Source of the DNA: Streptomyces sp. NBC_00102
Lineage (GTDB): Bacteria; Actinomycetota; Actinomycetes; Streptomycetales; Streptomycetaceae
Direction of reading: 5' to 3'
Assembly: GCF_026343115.1 (NCBI RefSeq)
Contig: NZ_JAPEMC010000001.1
Coordinates: 1,240,001-1,304,000 of the forward strand
DNA length: 64,000 bases
This document shows, piece by piece, positions 1 through 7,275 of the stretch; the first letter of the stretch is position 1; the number at the start of each line of letters is the position of its first letter. Under the pieces are notes generated by a model that saw only the letters and a program-made list of their open reading frames with translations, searched no databases and was not told where the DNA came from. The translations under genes and the position numbers were made by a program.

Positions 1-240
1 GTGCGGGCCCTGGATTCCCCGGACCGTACCCGAGGGCTCCCCGGGAACCCGGAGGGAGCGTATGGCAGAGTGGCCTGGCTGTCGCAAGGGAACCACGCCC
101 GCGAACGCCCGGACGGACGGGCGGGGGATGCGGAGGACCGGCGGCGGCGCGGGGGCCGTGGACAACTCCCGGCCGCTCGGGCCGCGGACACCCCCCGGCC
201 CCTGCCCCACCTTCCGCACCACCCCTTCCAGGAGTACGTC

Positions 241-675
241 ATGAACGCCAAGCGCCACCGCCTGCTGCTCGCCGCCGTCACCCCGCTGCTCGCGCCCGGG
301 GAGCGGGTCGAGGTGGCGACCATCGTGAACCTGAGGACGGTCTCGGTCCGCAGGACGGCGGCCTTCGCGGTGGCCTCGGCGGTCCTCAGCGCGGGCGCGA
401 TGACCGTGATCCCCGTACCGGTGCCCATGTACCTGGTCATGACCGACCGTCACTTCTTCGTCTTCAGGGCCAACCCGAACATCGCCCGGACCGGAGAGCA
501 CCTGATGACGTTCGCGCGGGCGGGTCTCGTCCGTACCGAGGTCAAGGAGCGCGTGCTCAACTCGTCCTTCGTCGTCTCTTCGCCCGACACCGAGCAGGGG
601 ATGCGGATCGTCTTCCCGCTGGTCGGCCGGAAGGACCGGAACGCGATAGCCGCAGCCGTGCCGGTGGCGGGCTGA
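241..675 (+). CDS. Small PH-like hypothetical protein
   Basis: A 144-residue protein that I cannot assign to a named family. The ATG at 241 was chosen because AGGAG lies just upstream and the reading frame before it looks non-coding. Residues 30-70 form one hydrophobic hairpin-like stretch (AFAVASAVLSAGAMTVIP), followed by alternating strands typical of small bacterial PH-like domains (YLVMTDRHFFVFRAN, then a terminal helix RKDRNAIAAAV). A likely role is membrane-associated, but this is inference from pattern only. Its last 28 codons recur in damaged form at 4739-4823, so an ancestral tandem pair probably existed. Confidence 0.7.
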   Translation: MNAKRHRLLLAAVTPLLAPGERVEVATIVNLRTVSVRRTAAFAVASAVLSAGAMTVIPVPVPMYLVMTDRHFFVFRANPNIARTGEHLMTFARAGLVRTEVKERVLNSSFVVSSPDTEQGMRIVFPLVGRKDRNAIAAAVPVAG

Positions 676-768
676 CCTGGACGCCCGGCCTCCGCACGGG
701 AACGGCACCGGAGCAGGCGCCGTGCCCCCACCACGCTTGGCGTTTCAAGGGAGCAGGCTCGGCAGGGC

Positions 769-1173
769 TCACGCCAGCAGAACAGCGTCGAGATAGCGCT
801 GCACCGGCTCGAACAGCCCGTACGGCACGTACTGAGAAATCTCACCGAGCGTGACCCAGACCGTGTCGGCCACTTCACCAGCGCTCGCAACGGTCGCCTC
901 GCCCCCGACAGGCCGACATGCGACGTAGTGAATCTCCCGGCCCGTCAGAGGGTGCACTCTGCATCCCAGCGACTTCTGTGGGGCCACCCGTAGTCCGGTC
1001 TCTTCTTGAGTCTCACGTACGGCGGCTTCTTGTGGTGTTTCGCCGGGTTCGATCTTTCCCGCCGGGAACTGCCACGAGAGGGCGCCTTCCGTCACGCGTC
1101 GTTGCACGAGCAGAACACACGCGCCCCGAGCGACGACGGCAGCAGCGACCGCCACTTCTGCCTTACTGGTCAC
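769..1173 (-). CDS. NUDIX hydrolase
   Basis: A 134-residue NUDIX-fold pyrophosphohydrolase. The Nudix box is intact at about residues 39-61: it begins GKIEPGE and ends RETQEETGL, fitting GX5EX7REUXEEXGU with a Thr at the U position. Small NUDIX enzymes of this type sanitise nucleotides or cleave nucleoside diphosphate derivatives; the substrate cannot be read from the sequence. The GTG at 1173 was preferred over an ATG 36 bases further upstream because GGAGGGGG sits 7 bases before it. It is followed in the same direction by nothing obvious and lies 48 bases downstream of the FAD oxidoreductase, so the two may be cotranscribed. Confidence 0.9.
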   Translation of the reverse strand: MTSKAEVAVAAAVVARGACVLLVQRRVTEGALSWQFPAGKIEPGETPQEAAVRETQEETGLRVAPQKSLGCRVHPLTGREIHYVACRPVGGEATVASAGEVADTVWVTLGEISQYVPYGLFEPVQRYLDAVLLA

Positions 1174-1221
1174 AGGGGTTCCCCCTCCAAGGGCCATCCC
1201 TTGGCGCACAACACCGCGGCC

Positions 1222-2136
1222 TCACCCCTTGATAGGCAAGTTCCTGGCCGCGTAGTAGGCGTGCAGTGCCGCTTCGCTGCCGGAGCCCAGGGCGGTCATG
1301 ATCCGTTGGAAGCGGGCGGAGCGGAGGTCGCCGGCCACGATGAGGCGGGGGTGCTGGTCAGTGGGCGGGCAGTAGCCGTCCGTGCCGCGGGTCAGGTCTC
1401 CGGGTGGGGCGGTGGGGGCGCTTCCCAGGCTGAGGAAGGCCGCGTCCGCCGTGATCGTCCGGTGGGTACCGTCCTGCTCCACTGCCTCGGCCGACAGCTG
1501 GGCACCTTCCCCACCGTGCAGCGTCAGGTGATCGACGGGGAGGAGCGTGACCCGTGGGTCGTCGCGGATCTCGTCGATCTTGTACGCGTCGGTCGCCGGG
1601 TACGCCACGAGGAGGCGCGTGTCCGTGGTCGGGTGGGCGCGCAGGAAGGTGCCGATCGGGCGGTCGCCGCCGAGGACGAGGAGGGTCCGGCCTTGGGCGT
1701 CGTCGGCGTCGGCCTGCCAGAGCGCGGGCAGGGTCAGGCCGGCGGGGGCGGTGATCCAGGTCGCGTCGCTGGGTTGGAGAGGGCCGACGCCCGTGGCGAC
1801 GATGGCGTACGGGGCGGTGAGGGAGGCGCCCGTGTCCAACGTGGCGGCCACCTGGTCGTCGTCGGCGTGAAGGTCGGTGACGTAACGACCGACTGCGAGG
1901 CGGCACAGCTCCGTGCCCTTCAGCTCGGCGACGATGGCGTCGGCCAGCTCGGGGCCGCCGGTGTAGCCGCCGAGGACGTTGTTCAGGGCCGGGATCCGGT
2001 ACAGGTTCCGGCACAGCCGGTCCGGCTCGACCAGGACCGAGCGCATGCCGACGCTGGCGGCCATGCGTGCGGCGGCGCATCCGGCGGGTCCGCCGCCGAT
2101 GATGATCAGGTCGGTGTCGTACAGCGTGTCGCCCAT
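1222..2136 (-). CDS. FAD-dependent pyridine nucleotide oxidoreductase, TrxB-like
   Basis: A 304-residue flavoprotein with an N-terminal FAD-binding Rossmann motif (DLIIIGGGPAGCAAARMAA), a second nucleotide-binding region around TLLVLGGDRPIGTF, and the C-terminal FAD motif (RLIVAGDLRSARFQRIMTA). The layout matches thioredoxin-reductase-like proteins, but no redox CxxC precedes the second Rossmann domain, so it is not a functional thioredoxin reductase; ferredoxin/flavodoxin-reductase-like or other NAD(P)H oxidoreductase activity is more likely. The ATG at 2136 begins MGDTLYDTDLIIIGGG. It starts 4 bases after the stop of the truncated cysteine hydrolase, suggesting a former operon. Confidence 0.85.
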   Translation of the reverse strand: MGDTLYDTDLIIIGGGPAGCAAARMAASVGMRSVLVEPDRLCRNLYRIPALNNVLGGYTGGPELADAIVAELKGTELCRLAVGRYVTDLHADDDQVAATLDTGASLTAPYAIVATGVGPLQPSDATWITAPAGLTLPALWQADADDAQGRTLLVLGGDRPIGTFLRAHPTTDTRLLVAYPATDAYKIDEIRDDPRVTLLPVDHLTLHGGEGAQLSAEAVEQDGTHRTITADAAFLSLGSAPTAPPGDLTRGTDGYCPPTDQHPRLIVAGDLRSARFQRIMTALGSGSEAALHAYYAARNLPIKG

Positions 2137-2140
2137 GGGG

Positions 2141-2461
2141 CTATTCCAGCACCGGGGCCCCTGCGTACGCGGCGAGTTGGCCGGCCACGTGGTCCGTGGT
2201 GACAAGTTGGCCGGTTCCGATCAGGCGCCGGGCGACGACGAGGCCGGCGGCGTGTACGTCGGGGCCGGCGTCGCTGGCGCAGGCGTCGGTGACGATCCAG
2301 GGTGCGTAGCCGTGTTCGAAGGCGTCGGCCGCGGACTTCAGGACGCAGCTCTCGGTAGCGATCCCGCAGAAGACGAGGTCGGTCCAGCCGCCCTCGCTGA
2401 CCAGTTCGGCTGCCTGGGGGGTGAAGAGCGTGTAGCCGGAAAGCGTGTTGGGGGCAACCCC
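2141..2461 (-). pseudogene. Isochorismatase-family cysteine hydrolase, 5'-truncated
   Basis: Read on the minus strand, this gives about 106 residues of the C-terminal half of an isochorismatase/nicotinamidase-type cysteine hydrolase: TLSGYTLFTPQAAELV, then DLVFCGIATESCVLKSAADA carrying the catalytic Cys, then WIVTDACASD. The N-terminal half with the catalytic Asp and Lys is missing, an in-frame TGA lies directly upstream, and there is no plausible start. The break falls exactly where a tRNA-Ser 3' fragment begins (2438-2487), so the gene was probably cut by an integration or rearrangement. It would have been the first gene of an operon with the FAD oxidoreductase 4 bases downstream. Confidence 0.75.
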
Positions 2462-2487
2462 TCACGAGTTCGAACTCGTATCCTCCA
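2438..2487 (+). other. tRNA-Ser 3' fragment, probable attachment-site scar
   Basis: This reads as the 3' half of a serine tRNA gene from the anticodon loop onward: GGAAAGCG, a long variable arm with the stem-loop GGGG-CAA-CCCC, a T arm ACGAG-TTCGAA-CTCGT, and an acceptor strand ATCCTCC. The T loop lacks one base (TTCGAA instead of seven bases) and no 5' half is present, so it is not a functional tRNA. Such 3' fragments are left by elements whose integrase targets the 3' end of a tRNA gene. Confidence 0.65.
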
Positions 2488-2509
2488 CCGCTGCTCTCAC
2501 CGGGCACGA

Positions 2510-2549
2510 TGTCGAAGGGCCCTACCGCTTGCGGTGAGGCCCTTCGACA
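2510..2549 (+). terminator. Long hairpin downstream of the tRNA-Ser fragment
   Basis: Twelve-base perfect arms TGTCGAAGGGCC and GGCCCTTCGACA enclose a further five-base stem (ACCGC/GCGGT). It sits 22 bases beyond the tRNA fragment, as a terminator would after an intact tRNA gene, and so probably travelled with it. It lacks a U tract. Confidence 0.65.
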
Positions 2550-2820
2550 TTGAGGAATGCACTCGCCACGGTCATCGCCGATCCGACGCCTGCTGCTCGC
2601 GCTGCGAAGATGATCCCTGCGCTAGCCACCGGCGGCTGCCATCACCTGCCACCGCCCCATGTCGAGCCGAGAGGCACCACCCGTGGATTCGGGTGCCATC
2701 TGTCCGACCGCTCCACGGATGCGAGGCGCTCAGTCACCCCACGAGACGGCGCAGCGCCAAGTAGCATCATCTGACCGATATGACGGGTCATCAAGCACAT
2801 CAGGGTCATAGGGGTGAAAG
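2550..2820. other. Intergenic stretch before the nuclease-like gene
   Basis: No convincing gene, RNA or strong promoter was seen. The short open frames here have no ribosome-binding site or protein-like composition. The promoter of the gene at 2821 must lie here or further upstream. Confidence 0.5.
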
Positions 2821-3759
2821 GTGGCAGTCAAGCCCGTGTCCATGAAGCCAATCAGTCCGGCTGCGTACGGTGCGCTGGGGGCCGCCCTCAAGCACATTTT
2901 CTGGTACAAGAACGACCTGGAGGGGTTCATCCGCCGGTGGGCGAAGGGCCACCCGGAACTGGTTACCGGGATCAACTTCTCCGGGTACAAGTGGCAAACG
3001 GCCGAGGACTTCGTAGATCGTCTCCATGCAGATGAGACGCGCTATACGGAGCTTGCTCTACGGCTCATGGTTGAAGTCTCGGAGATGACCAGCTTCCCCA
3101 AGCTGCGGCGACTACCGGACGCCGACGCACTCATTGCTGAGGCGCGGGAAGCCGTTTTCGAGCTGAAAAAGTGCATCGACCGCCACCGCGGCCTGATCGC
3201 TGACGATGCCAAGTTCGCCAATGACCTCGCGGCTCACCAAGCGGTCACGGACAGCCGGCGCAGCTTCTCCGAGCGGCTGAGCGAGCTGAAGAGCGAGTTC
3301 CTGCGCCTTGAGGCAGAACCCAACCGCCAGAAGGCCGGACGCGAGTTCGAGCCCTTCCTCAACCGACTGTTCCGCCTGTTCGACCTGGACCCAAGGCTGT
3401 CCTACAACCTGCCCTACGAGCAGATCGATGGATCCATCACATACGACACTGACGTCTATGTCGTAGAAGCGAAGTGGCTCAAGGAACCGGTCGAGGTCCA
3501 CTACCTCGGTAGCTTTGTCGAGAAGGTGCGGCACAAGACCACGAACACGCTCGGGCTGTACATCAGCGTCCATGGCTTTACCAAGGGTGCCAGGGAGCGC
3601 TACGCCGACGGCACCTGCTTCATCACGATGGAGGGAGTGGACCTCTTCGTAGTACTGGATGGCCACATCACTCTCGACGAACTTCTCAGCCGCAAGAAGA
3701 GACATGCCAACGACACCGGAAGCTGCTACTTCCCTGCGTCACTAATCCTGAGCGAATAG
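2821..3759 (+). CDS. Mrr-like PD-(D/E)XK nuclease-domain protein
   Basis: A 312-residue protein starting at GTG with AGGGG a few bases upstream. Residues 1-160 are mostly helical and unrecognised. Residues 173-285 look like an Mrr-type restriction-endonuclease core: an early helix GREFEPFLNRLF, a putative metal site D203 (EQIDGS) followed by E217-x-K219 (VVEAKW), then the family-like strand and helix GLYISVHGFTKGARERYADG and the closing ITMEGVDLFVVLDG. This suggests a DNA-binding nuclease, possibly a single-gene defence or modification-dependent restriction protein. No methylase or helicase partner is adjacent. AT-ending codons are visibly more frequent than in neighbouring genes, consistent with horizontal acquisition. 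Target and activity are unknown. Confidence 0.75.
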   Translation: MAVKPVSMKPISPAAYGALGAALKHIFWYKNDLEGFIRRWAKGHPELVTGINFSGYKWQTAEDFVDRLHADETRYTELALRLMVEVSEMTSFPKLRRLPDADALIAEAREAVFELKKCIDRHRGLIADDAKFANDLAAHQAVTDSRRSFSERLSELKSEFLRLEAEPNRQKAGREFEPFLNRLFRLFDLDPRLSYNLPYEQIDGSITYDTDVYVVEAKWLKEPVEVHYLGSFVEKVRHKTTNTLGLYISVHGFTKGARERYADGTCFITMEGVDLFVVLDGHITLDELLSRKKRHANDTGSCYFPASLILSE

Positions 3760-4131
3760 CCGGCGCACGAGAGATCGACGACGCCGAGCAGAGGACTGCG
3801 TCAGTGGGTGAGAAACCCAAGCGTGGGGGAGGCCGTAGAGCTTCCCCCCACGTACTCGATGTCTCTCGCAGCTCGTGTTCCCACCGCGTCGGCACCGCAA
3901 CGAGAACGTCACCCGCACATCGCGACTCCTGCGCGGCACGACCTGCACGGCGTTCCGCGCCGCAACGTGTGCGGCCATGGGGGCGGCGAATCTCTCGGCA
4001 ATGACGGGGTCGGTGTTGAGTAACAGATGGGGACCGTGCAGTTCCAGCGGCCCGACCGGCAGGCAGATGGCCGACCGCTCGTCCACGTCCGCAGCGACTT
4101 GCGGGCCAATGAGCTTCCTGCGAGATGCCAA
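3742..4131 (-). pseudogene. Creatininase-family amidohydrolase remnant
   Basis: Residues 18-48 (ERSAICLPVGPLELHGPHL and NTDPVIAERF) match the conserved beginning of creatininase/creatinine amidohydrolase proteins, including the E-x-HGPHL metal motif and the following NTD. After about residue 60 the frame loses resemblance and turns Arg-rich, and the protein ends at 129 residues against about 240-260 for the family, so I read it as a frameshifted and truncated remnant. Its 3' end overlaps the end of the nuclease-like gene tail to tail. An alternative is a short unrelated reading frame, but the HGPHL motif argues against that. Confidence 0.55.
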
Positions 4132-4143
4132 CTCCCCTCATGC

Positions 4144-4737
4144 AGTGGTGTTTTAGGGCTCTCGGCACTGGTCATCGAAGATGTGGCGGATGACGGCCAG
4201 GTAGTCCGGGTGATCGCCCGGACCCGTGATGTTCCGGTGCCCTGCCCGGTGTGCGGGGTACCGACGGTCACGTCCGGACAGTGGCGGATGTGCCTGTCGA
4301 CGGTCGGCAGGTCGTGGCCCGCGTCCGGGTGCGACACCTGGGCTGCCGGCGACAGACCTTCCGCGAGCAAGTCCCTGGGCTGATCGAGCGCCTTCAGCGC
4401 CGCACCACGCGCCTGACCAGCCAGGTCTCGGAGGTGACAAGGAGTTATGCGGCCGGCCGGCTCCCCGTCTCACCCGGTCCTGGCCGCGCCCCTCTCCTAC
4501 GCCACCGCGCTGCGCCTGCTGCGGCGCATCCCCTCCCGACGGTGCGCGCCCCACGGGTGATCGGGGTCGACGATTCCGCCCTGCGCCGCCGCCACCGTTA
4601 CGCCACGATCCTCATCGACGCCGAGACCGAGGAGCGCGTCGATGTTCTGTCCAACCGCGAGGCAGCTACGTTGGAGGCATGGCTGCGCACGAAGAAGGGG
4701 GCAGAGGTCGTGTGCCGGGACGGCTCGGCCACCCGAG
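4144..4737 (+). pseudogene. ISL3-family transposase, frameshifted and 3'-deleted
   Basis: Translation in three alternating frames gives the N-terminal half of an ISL3 transposase: LGLSALVIEDVADDGQ and a zinc-finger-like CPVCGVPT (to about 4264), then RTVADVPVDGRQVVARVRVR and CRRQTFREQVPG (from about 4266), then SYATALRLLRRIP in another frame (about 4497-4536), then VIGVDDSALRRRHRYATILI with the first catalytic Asp and EVVCRDGSAT. At least two frameshifts and the loss of the whole C-terminal half make it non-functional. It ends abruptly where the copied tail of the first gene begins, so the junction is a deletion or recombination point. No terminal inverted repeats were identified. Confidence 0.8.
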
Positions 4738-4738
4738 G

Positions 4739-4823
4739 ACGTGCAGGGGCTGCGGATCGTCTTCCCCCTGTCGGCCGCAAGGACCGGAACGCGATAGCCG
4801 CCGCTCTGCCGGTGGCCCCCTGA
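4739..4823 (+). pseudogene. Broken second copy of the 3' end of the PH-like gene
   Basis: These 85 bases align with 590-675, including an identical run AAGGACCGGAACGCGATAG. The copy carries a one-base deletion (CCCCCTG-TCGGC against CCGCTGGTCGGC), which shifts the frame. Only the last 28 codons of the ancestral gene survive, fused directly to the transposase remnant. It is either the remains of a tandem paralogue or the far side of an insertion into the original gene. Confidence 0.75.
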
Positions 4824-4852
4824 GCCCGGGTGCCCGCGACCCGCGAGCACGA

Positions 4853-4886
4853 GGGGCCGGACCGCCGCGTACGGCGGTCCGGCCCC
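4853..4886 (-). terminator. Terminator hairpin after the cutinase gene
   Basis: Perfect 15-base arms GGGGCCGGACCGCCG and CGGCGGTCCGGCCCC with a four-base CGTA loop lie 16 bases beyond the cutinase stop. There is no U tract, as is common in Streptomyces. Confidence 0.8.
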
Positions 4887-4901
4887 GGTGCCCCCGGCGG
4901 T

Positions 4902-5834
4902 CTACGAGGTGTGCGGGCAGGTGCCCCGGTACTCGGCGATGGTCAGGCTCGCCGAGGGGATCGGGCAGAGGAACTGCTCGTACCGGGTGTCGTTGTCGAT
5001 GAAGCGCTTCAGCCACGAGACGCTGTACTTCGCGATCGTCGTGTTCGACGAGTTCGGGGTGAAGTGGGTGGCCCCGCGCAGCTCCAGGTAGGCCTTGTCG
5101 AGTGTGCTGGGCAGCGAGTTGTAGAACGGCTTGGAGTGGGTGAGCACCGGGGCGACGGTGTCGCCGTCCGCGCCGATCACCAGGGTGGGCGTGCGTACCT
5201 CGGGCCAGGTGGTGTCGGTGTTCCAGCCGGTGAGCGGGATCGCCGCCTTGAGCGAGGTGCGGCTCTTCGCGGCCTCCAGGGTGCCGCCGCCGCCCATGGA
5301 GTGGCCCATCACGCCGAGGCGGGAGGAGTCGATGCGGGTGCGCACCGAGCTGCGCTCCGTGAGGTAGTCGAGGGCGGCCAGGAGCTGGCGGCCCCGGCTG
5401 TCGGGCTGGTCCAGGGTGGTGTTGGTGTCGATGGTGAAGACCACGAAGCCCTGGGAGGCGAGGCGCGGGCCGAGCCACGCGATGCTCGACTGGTAGGCGG
5501 TGAATCCGGGCGCGATGACGACCGCACCGAAGGTGCCGTCCGCCGTGGAGGTCGGGTAGTAGATCGTGCCGCCGCCGAAGCCGGTGACGCCGAGCGAGGA
5601 GACGGAGGTCTGCGAGGTGGCGTAGGAGCCGCGCAGCGCCTCGATGCTGGAGGTGGTGGGGGCGGGGCCGCGCTCGTAGGGGTTGGTGGCGGCCTGCGCC
5701 CCGGCGGGGCTGAACGCGGTGAGCAGGCCGGCGGTGACCGCCGCCGCTGCGAACAGGCCCTTGACGGCCCGGAGTCGGCTCGTGCGGGTCCGGTGGTGCG
5801 GAGCGGTTTCGCCGGGGGTGAGGAGCTGCTGCAC
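4902..5834 (-). CDS. Secreted cutinase / PET-hydrolase-type polyesterase
   Basis: A 310-residue alpha/beta hydrolase closely resembling Thermobifida/Streptomyces cutinases (type I PET hydrolases), which hydrolyse cutin and synthetic polyesters outside the cell. A signal peptide spans about residues 20-49 (basic RLRAVK, hydrophobic core, AQA cleavage-like site), and the mature protein begins near [11 protein letters not shown]. The catalytic triad is Ser179 in GHSMGGG, Asp225 in GADGDTVAP and His257 in GATHFTP; Cys290 and Cys306 can form the family's C-terminal disulphide. Other landmarks are [18 protein letters not shown] (oxyanion region) and TLDQPDSR. The GTG at 5834 was chosen because GAGAGGA lies 6 bases upstream and a signal peptide follows. 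It stands alone, with terminators on both sides. Confidence 0.93.
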   Translation of the reverse strand: MQQLLTPGETAPHHRTRTSRLRAVKGLFAAAAVTAGLLTAFSPAGAQAATNPYERGPAPTTSSIEALRGSYATSQTSVSSLGVTGFGGGTIYYPTSTADGTFGAVVIAPGFTAYQSSIAWLGPRLASQGFVVFTIDTNTTLDQPDSRGRQLLAALDYLTERSSVRTRIDSSRLGVMGHSMGGGGTLEAAKSRTSLKAAIPLTGWNTDTTWPEVRTPTLVIGADGDTVAPVLTHSKPFYNSLPSTLDKAYLELRGATHFTPNSSNTTIAKYSVSWLKRFIDNDTRYEQFLCPIPSASLTIAEYRGTCPHTS

Positions 5835-6027
5835 GGGGGGTCCTCTCGGTGGGGGGCGTACCCCGCCGGGCGTCTCCCGGTGGCCGTCGTCCGGGGCTCC
5901 GGGGCGCTCCGCGTGGTACCGCCGCGTCGTTCGCTGGCGTTGCCCACCCTGGCGCCGCTCCCCGGCGTCACGCATCGGCGATATCGCCGGTCACCCGCGC
6001 AATGCCGCCCGCGCTCGTGCACGCCGA

Positions 6028-6068
6028 AGGGGCGGGTGAAGAACGACGCGCGTTCCTCACCCGCCCCT
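6028..6068 (-). terminator. Terminator of the histidine operon
   Basis: Eighteen-base arms AGGGGCGGGTGAAGAACG and CGTTCCTCACCCGCCCCT, with one mismatch, flank a five-base loop just beyond the hisF stop at 6080. It also separates the his operon from the cutinase gene. Confidence 0.8.
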
Positions 6069-6079
6069 CGGCGGAGCCC

Positions 6080-6835
6080 TCAGCGGACCGGGTGTCCGGC
6101 TTCCCGCAGGGCGCCCTTGACCTCGGAGATCCGCAGGTCGCCGAAGTGGAAGACGGAGGCGGCGAGGACCGCGTCGGCCCCGGCGTCCACGGCGGGCGCG
6201 AAGTCGGCGAGCCGGCCGGCGCCTCCGGAGGCGATGACAGGGACGGTGACGTGGGCGCGTACCGCCTTGATCATCTCGGTGTCGTAGCCGTCCTTGGTGC
6301 CGTCGGCGTCCATCGAGTTGAGCAGGATCTCGCCCGCGCCCAGCTCGGCTGCCCGGTGCGCCCACTCGACCGCGTCGATGCCGGTGCCCTTGCGACCGCC
6401 GTGCGTGGTGACCTCGAAGGTGCCCTCCGGGGTGCGGCGGGCGTCGACGGAGAGCACGAGGACCTGGCTGCCGAAGCGTTCGGCGATCTCGCGGATCAGC
6501 TCCGGGCGGGCGATGGCGGCGGTGTTGACGCCGACCTTGTCCGCACCGGCGCGCAGCAGCTTGTCGACGTCCTCGGGGGTACGGACGCCGCCGCCGACGG
6601 TGAGCGGGATGAAGACCTGCTCGGCGGTGCGGCGGACCACGTCGTACGTGGTCTCCCGGTCACCGCTGGAGGCGGTGATGTCCAGGAAGGTCAGCTCGTC
6701 GGCGCCCTCGGCGTCGTACAGCTTGGCCATCTCGACGGGGTCGCCCGCGTCGCGCAGGTTCTGGAAGTTGACGCCCTTGACGACCCGGCCCTTGTCGACG
6801 TCCAGGCAGGGGATCACGCGTACGGCGAGGCTCAT
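6080..6835 (-). CDS. hisF: Imidazole glycerol phosphate synthase cyclase subunit HisF
   Basis: A 251-residue (beta/alpha)8 barrel that, with HisH, converts PRFAR and ammonia into imidazole glycerol phosphate and AICAR in histidine synthesis. Both catalytic Asp motifs are present: [12 protein letters not shown] near the N terminus and LSVDARR in mid-protein; phosphate-binding GG motifs occur in [11 protein letters not shown] and [11 protein letters not shown]. The start ATG at 6835 overlaps the stop of the upstream ridA-like gene (ATGA), showing translational coupling. It is the last gene of the seven-enzyme operon. Confidence 0.98.
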   Translation of the reverse strand: MSLAVRVIPCLDVDKGRVVKGVNFQNLRDAGDPVEMAKLYDAEGADELTFLDITASSGDRETTYDVVRRTAEQVFIPLTVGGGVRTPEDVDKLLRAGADKVGVNTAAIARPELIREIAERFGSQVLVLSVDARRTPEGTFEVTTHGGRKGTGIDAVEWAHRAAELGAGEILLNSMDADGTKDGYDTEMIKAVRAHVTVPVIASGGAGRLADFAPAVDAGADAVLAASVFHFGDLRISEVKGALREAGHPVR

Positions 6836-7275
6836 CGGTCGCCTCCGCGGAAGGCCTCGACCTCGACCTCGACGACCAGGCTGGGGTCGACGAAGCCGGA
6901 GACGATGAGCATCGTGGCGACCGGACGCACGTCGTCGAAGAGCTCCTTGTGGGCGCGGCCCACCTCGTCGACGTCCCGGGCGTGCGTGAGGTACATGCGG
7001 GTACGGACGACGTCCTCGCGGCCGAGGCCGGCCTGCGCCAGGGCCGCGAAGGCGACCTCGAAGGAGGTGACGGCCTGCTCGTACGGGGAGCCGGCCGAGA
7101 TCTCGCCCTTGACGACGGAGGTGCAGCCGGCCACCAGGACGAGGCCGCCGGGGAGTTCGACGGCACGGGCGTAGCCGAACCTCTCCTCCCAGGGGGCCCC
7201 GGACTGGATCCGGCGCACGCCGGAGGCCGGGGAAGCCGCCGGAGCTCCGGCGGCAGCGGGTGCGGAGTCCGTCAT
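6832..7275 (-). CDS. RidA-family (YjgF/UK114) protein
   Basis: A 147-residue RidA-superfamily protein; RidA enzymes hydrolyse reactive enamine/imine intermediates. Typical features are [27 protein letters not shown], the arginine-containing RTRMYLTH and a C-terminal VEVEVEAF strand. The first 18 residues are Ala/Pro-rich and probably disordered. It overlaps the hisA stop upstream and the hisF start downstream by four bases each, so it is expressed as part of the his operon. The role in the pathway is inferred only from location; it could protect against reactive intermediates or be a diverged member lacking imine hydrolase activity. Confidence 0.9.
   Translation of the reverse strand: MTDSAPAAAGAPAASPASGVRRIQSGAPWEERFGYARAVELPGGLVLVAGCTSVVKGEISAGSPYEQAVTSFEVAFAALAQAGLGREDVVRTRMYLTHARDVDEVGRAHKELFDDVRPVATMLIVSGFVDPSLVVEVEVEAFRGGDR

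Noticed and set aside
1..240. Open reading frame continuing upstream of the PH-like protein, and a 60-aa frame at 62-244
   Set aside because: The amino acid composition is Arg/Gly/Pro noise typical of out-of-frame GC-rich DNA. The ATG at 241 has its own ribosome-binding site.
1222..2136. Thioredoxin reductase
   Set aside because: The redox-active CxxC motif is missing.
1006..2202. Long plus-strand open frame opposite the NUDIX and oxidoreductase genes
   Set aside because: It is the antisense shadow of two recognisable minus-strand genes and has no domain. The same applies to the many long frames opposite dnaE, ileS and the dcw genes.
2438..2487. Functional tRNA-Ser gene
   Set aside because: The 5' half is absent and the T loop lacks a base.
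4251..4823. A single 190-aa protein combining transposase-like and PH-like ends
   Set aside because: It is a chance fusion of a frameshifted ISL3 remnant and a copied gene tail; homology changes frame within it.
41..5834. An intact integrative element (integrase, excisionase, replication genes)
   Set aside because: No integrase or conjugation gene is present in the window; only scars and remnants are seen.
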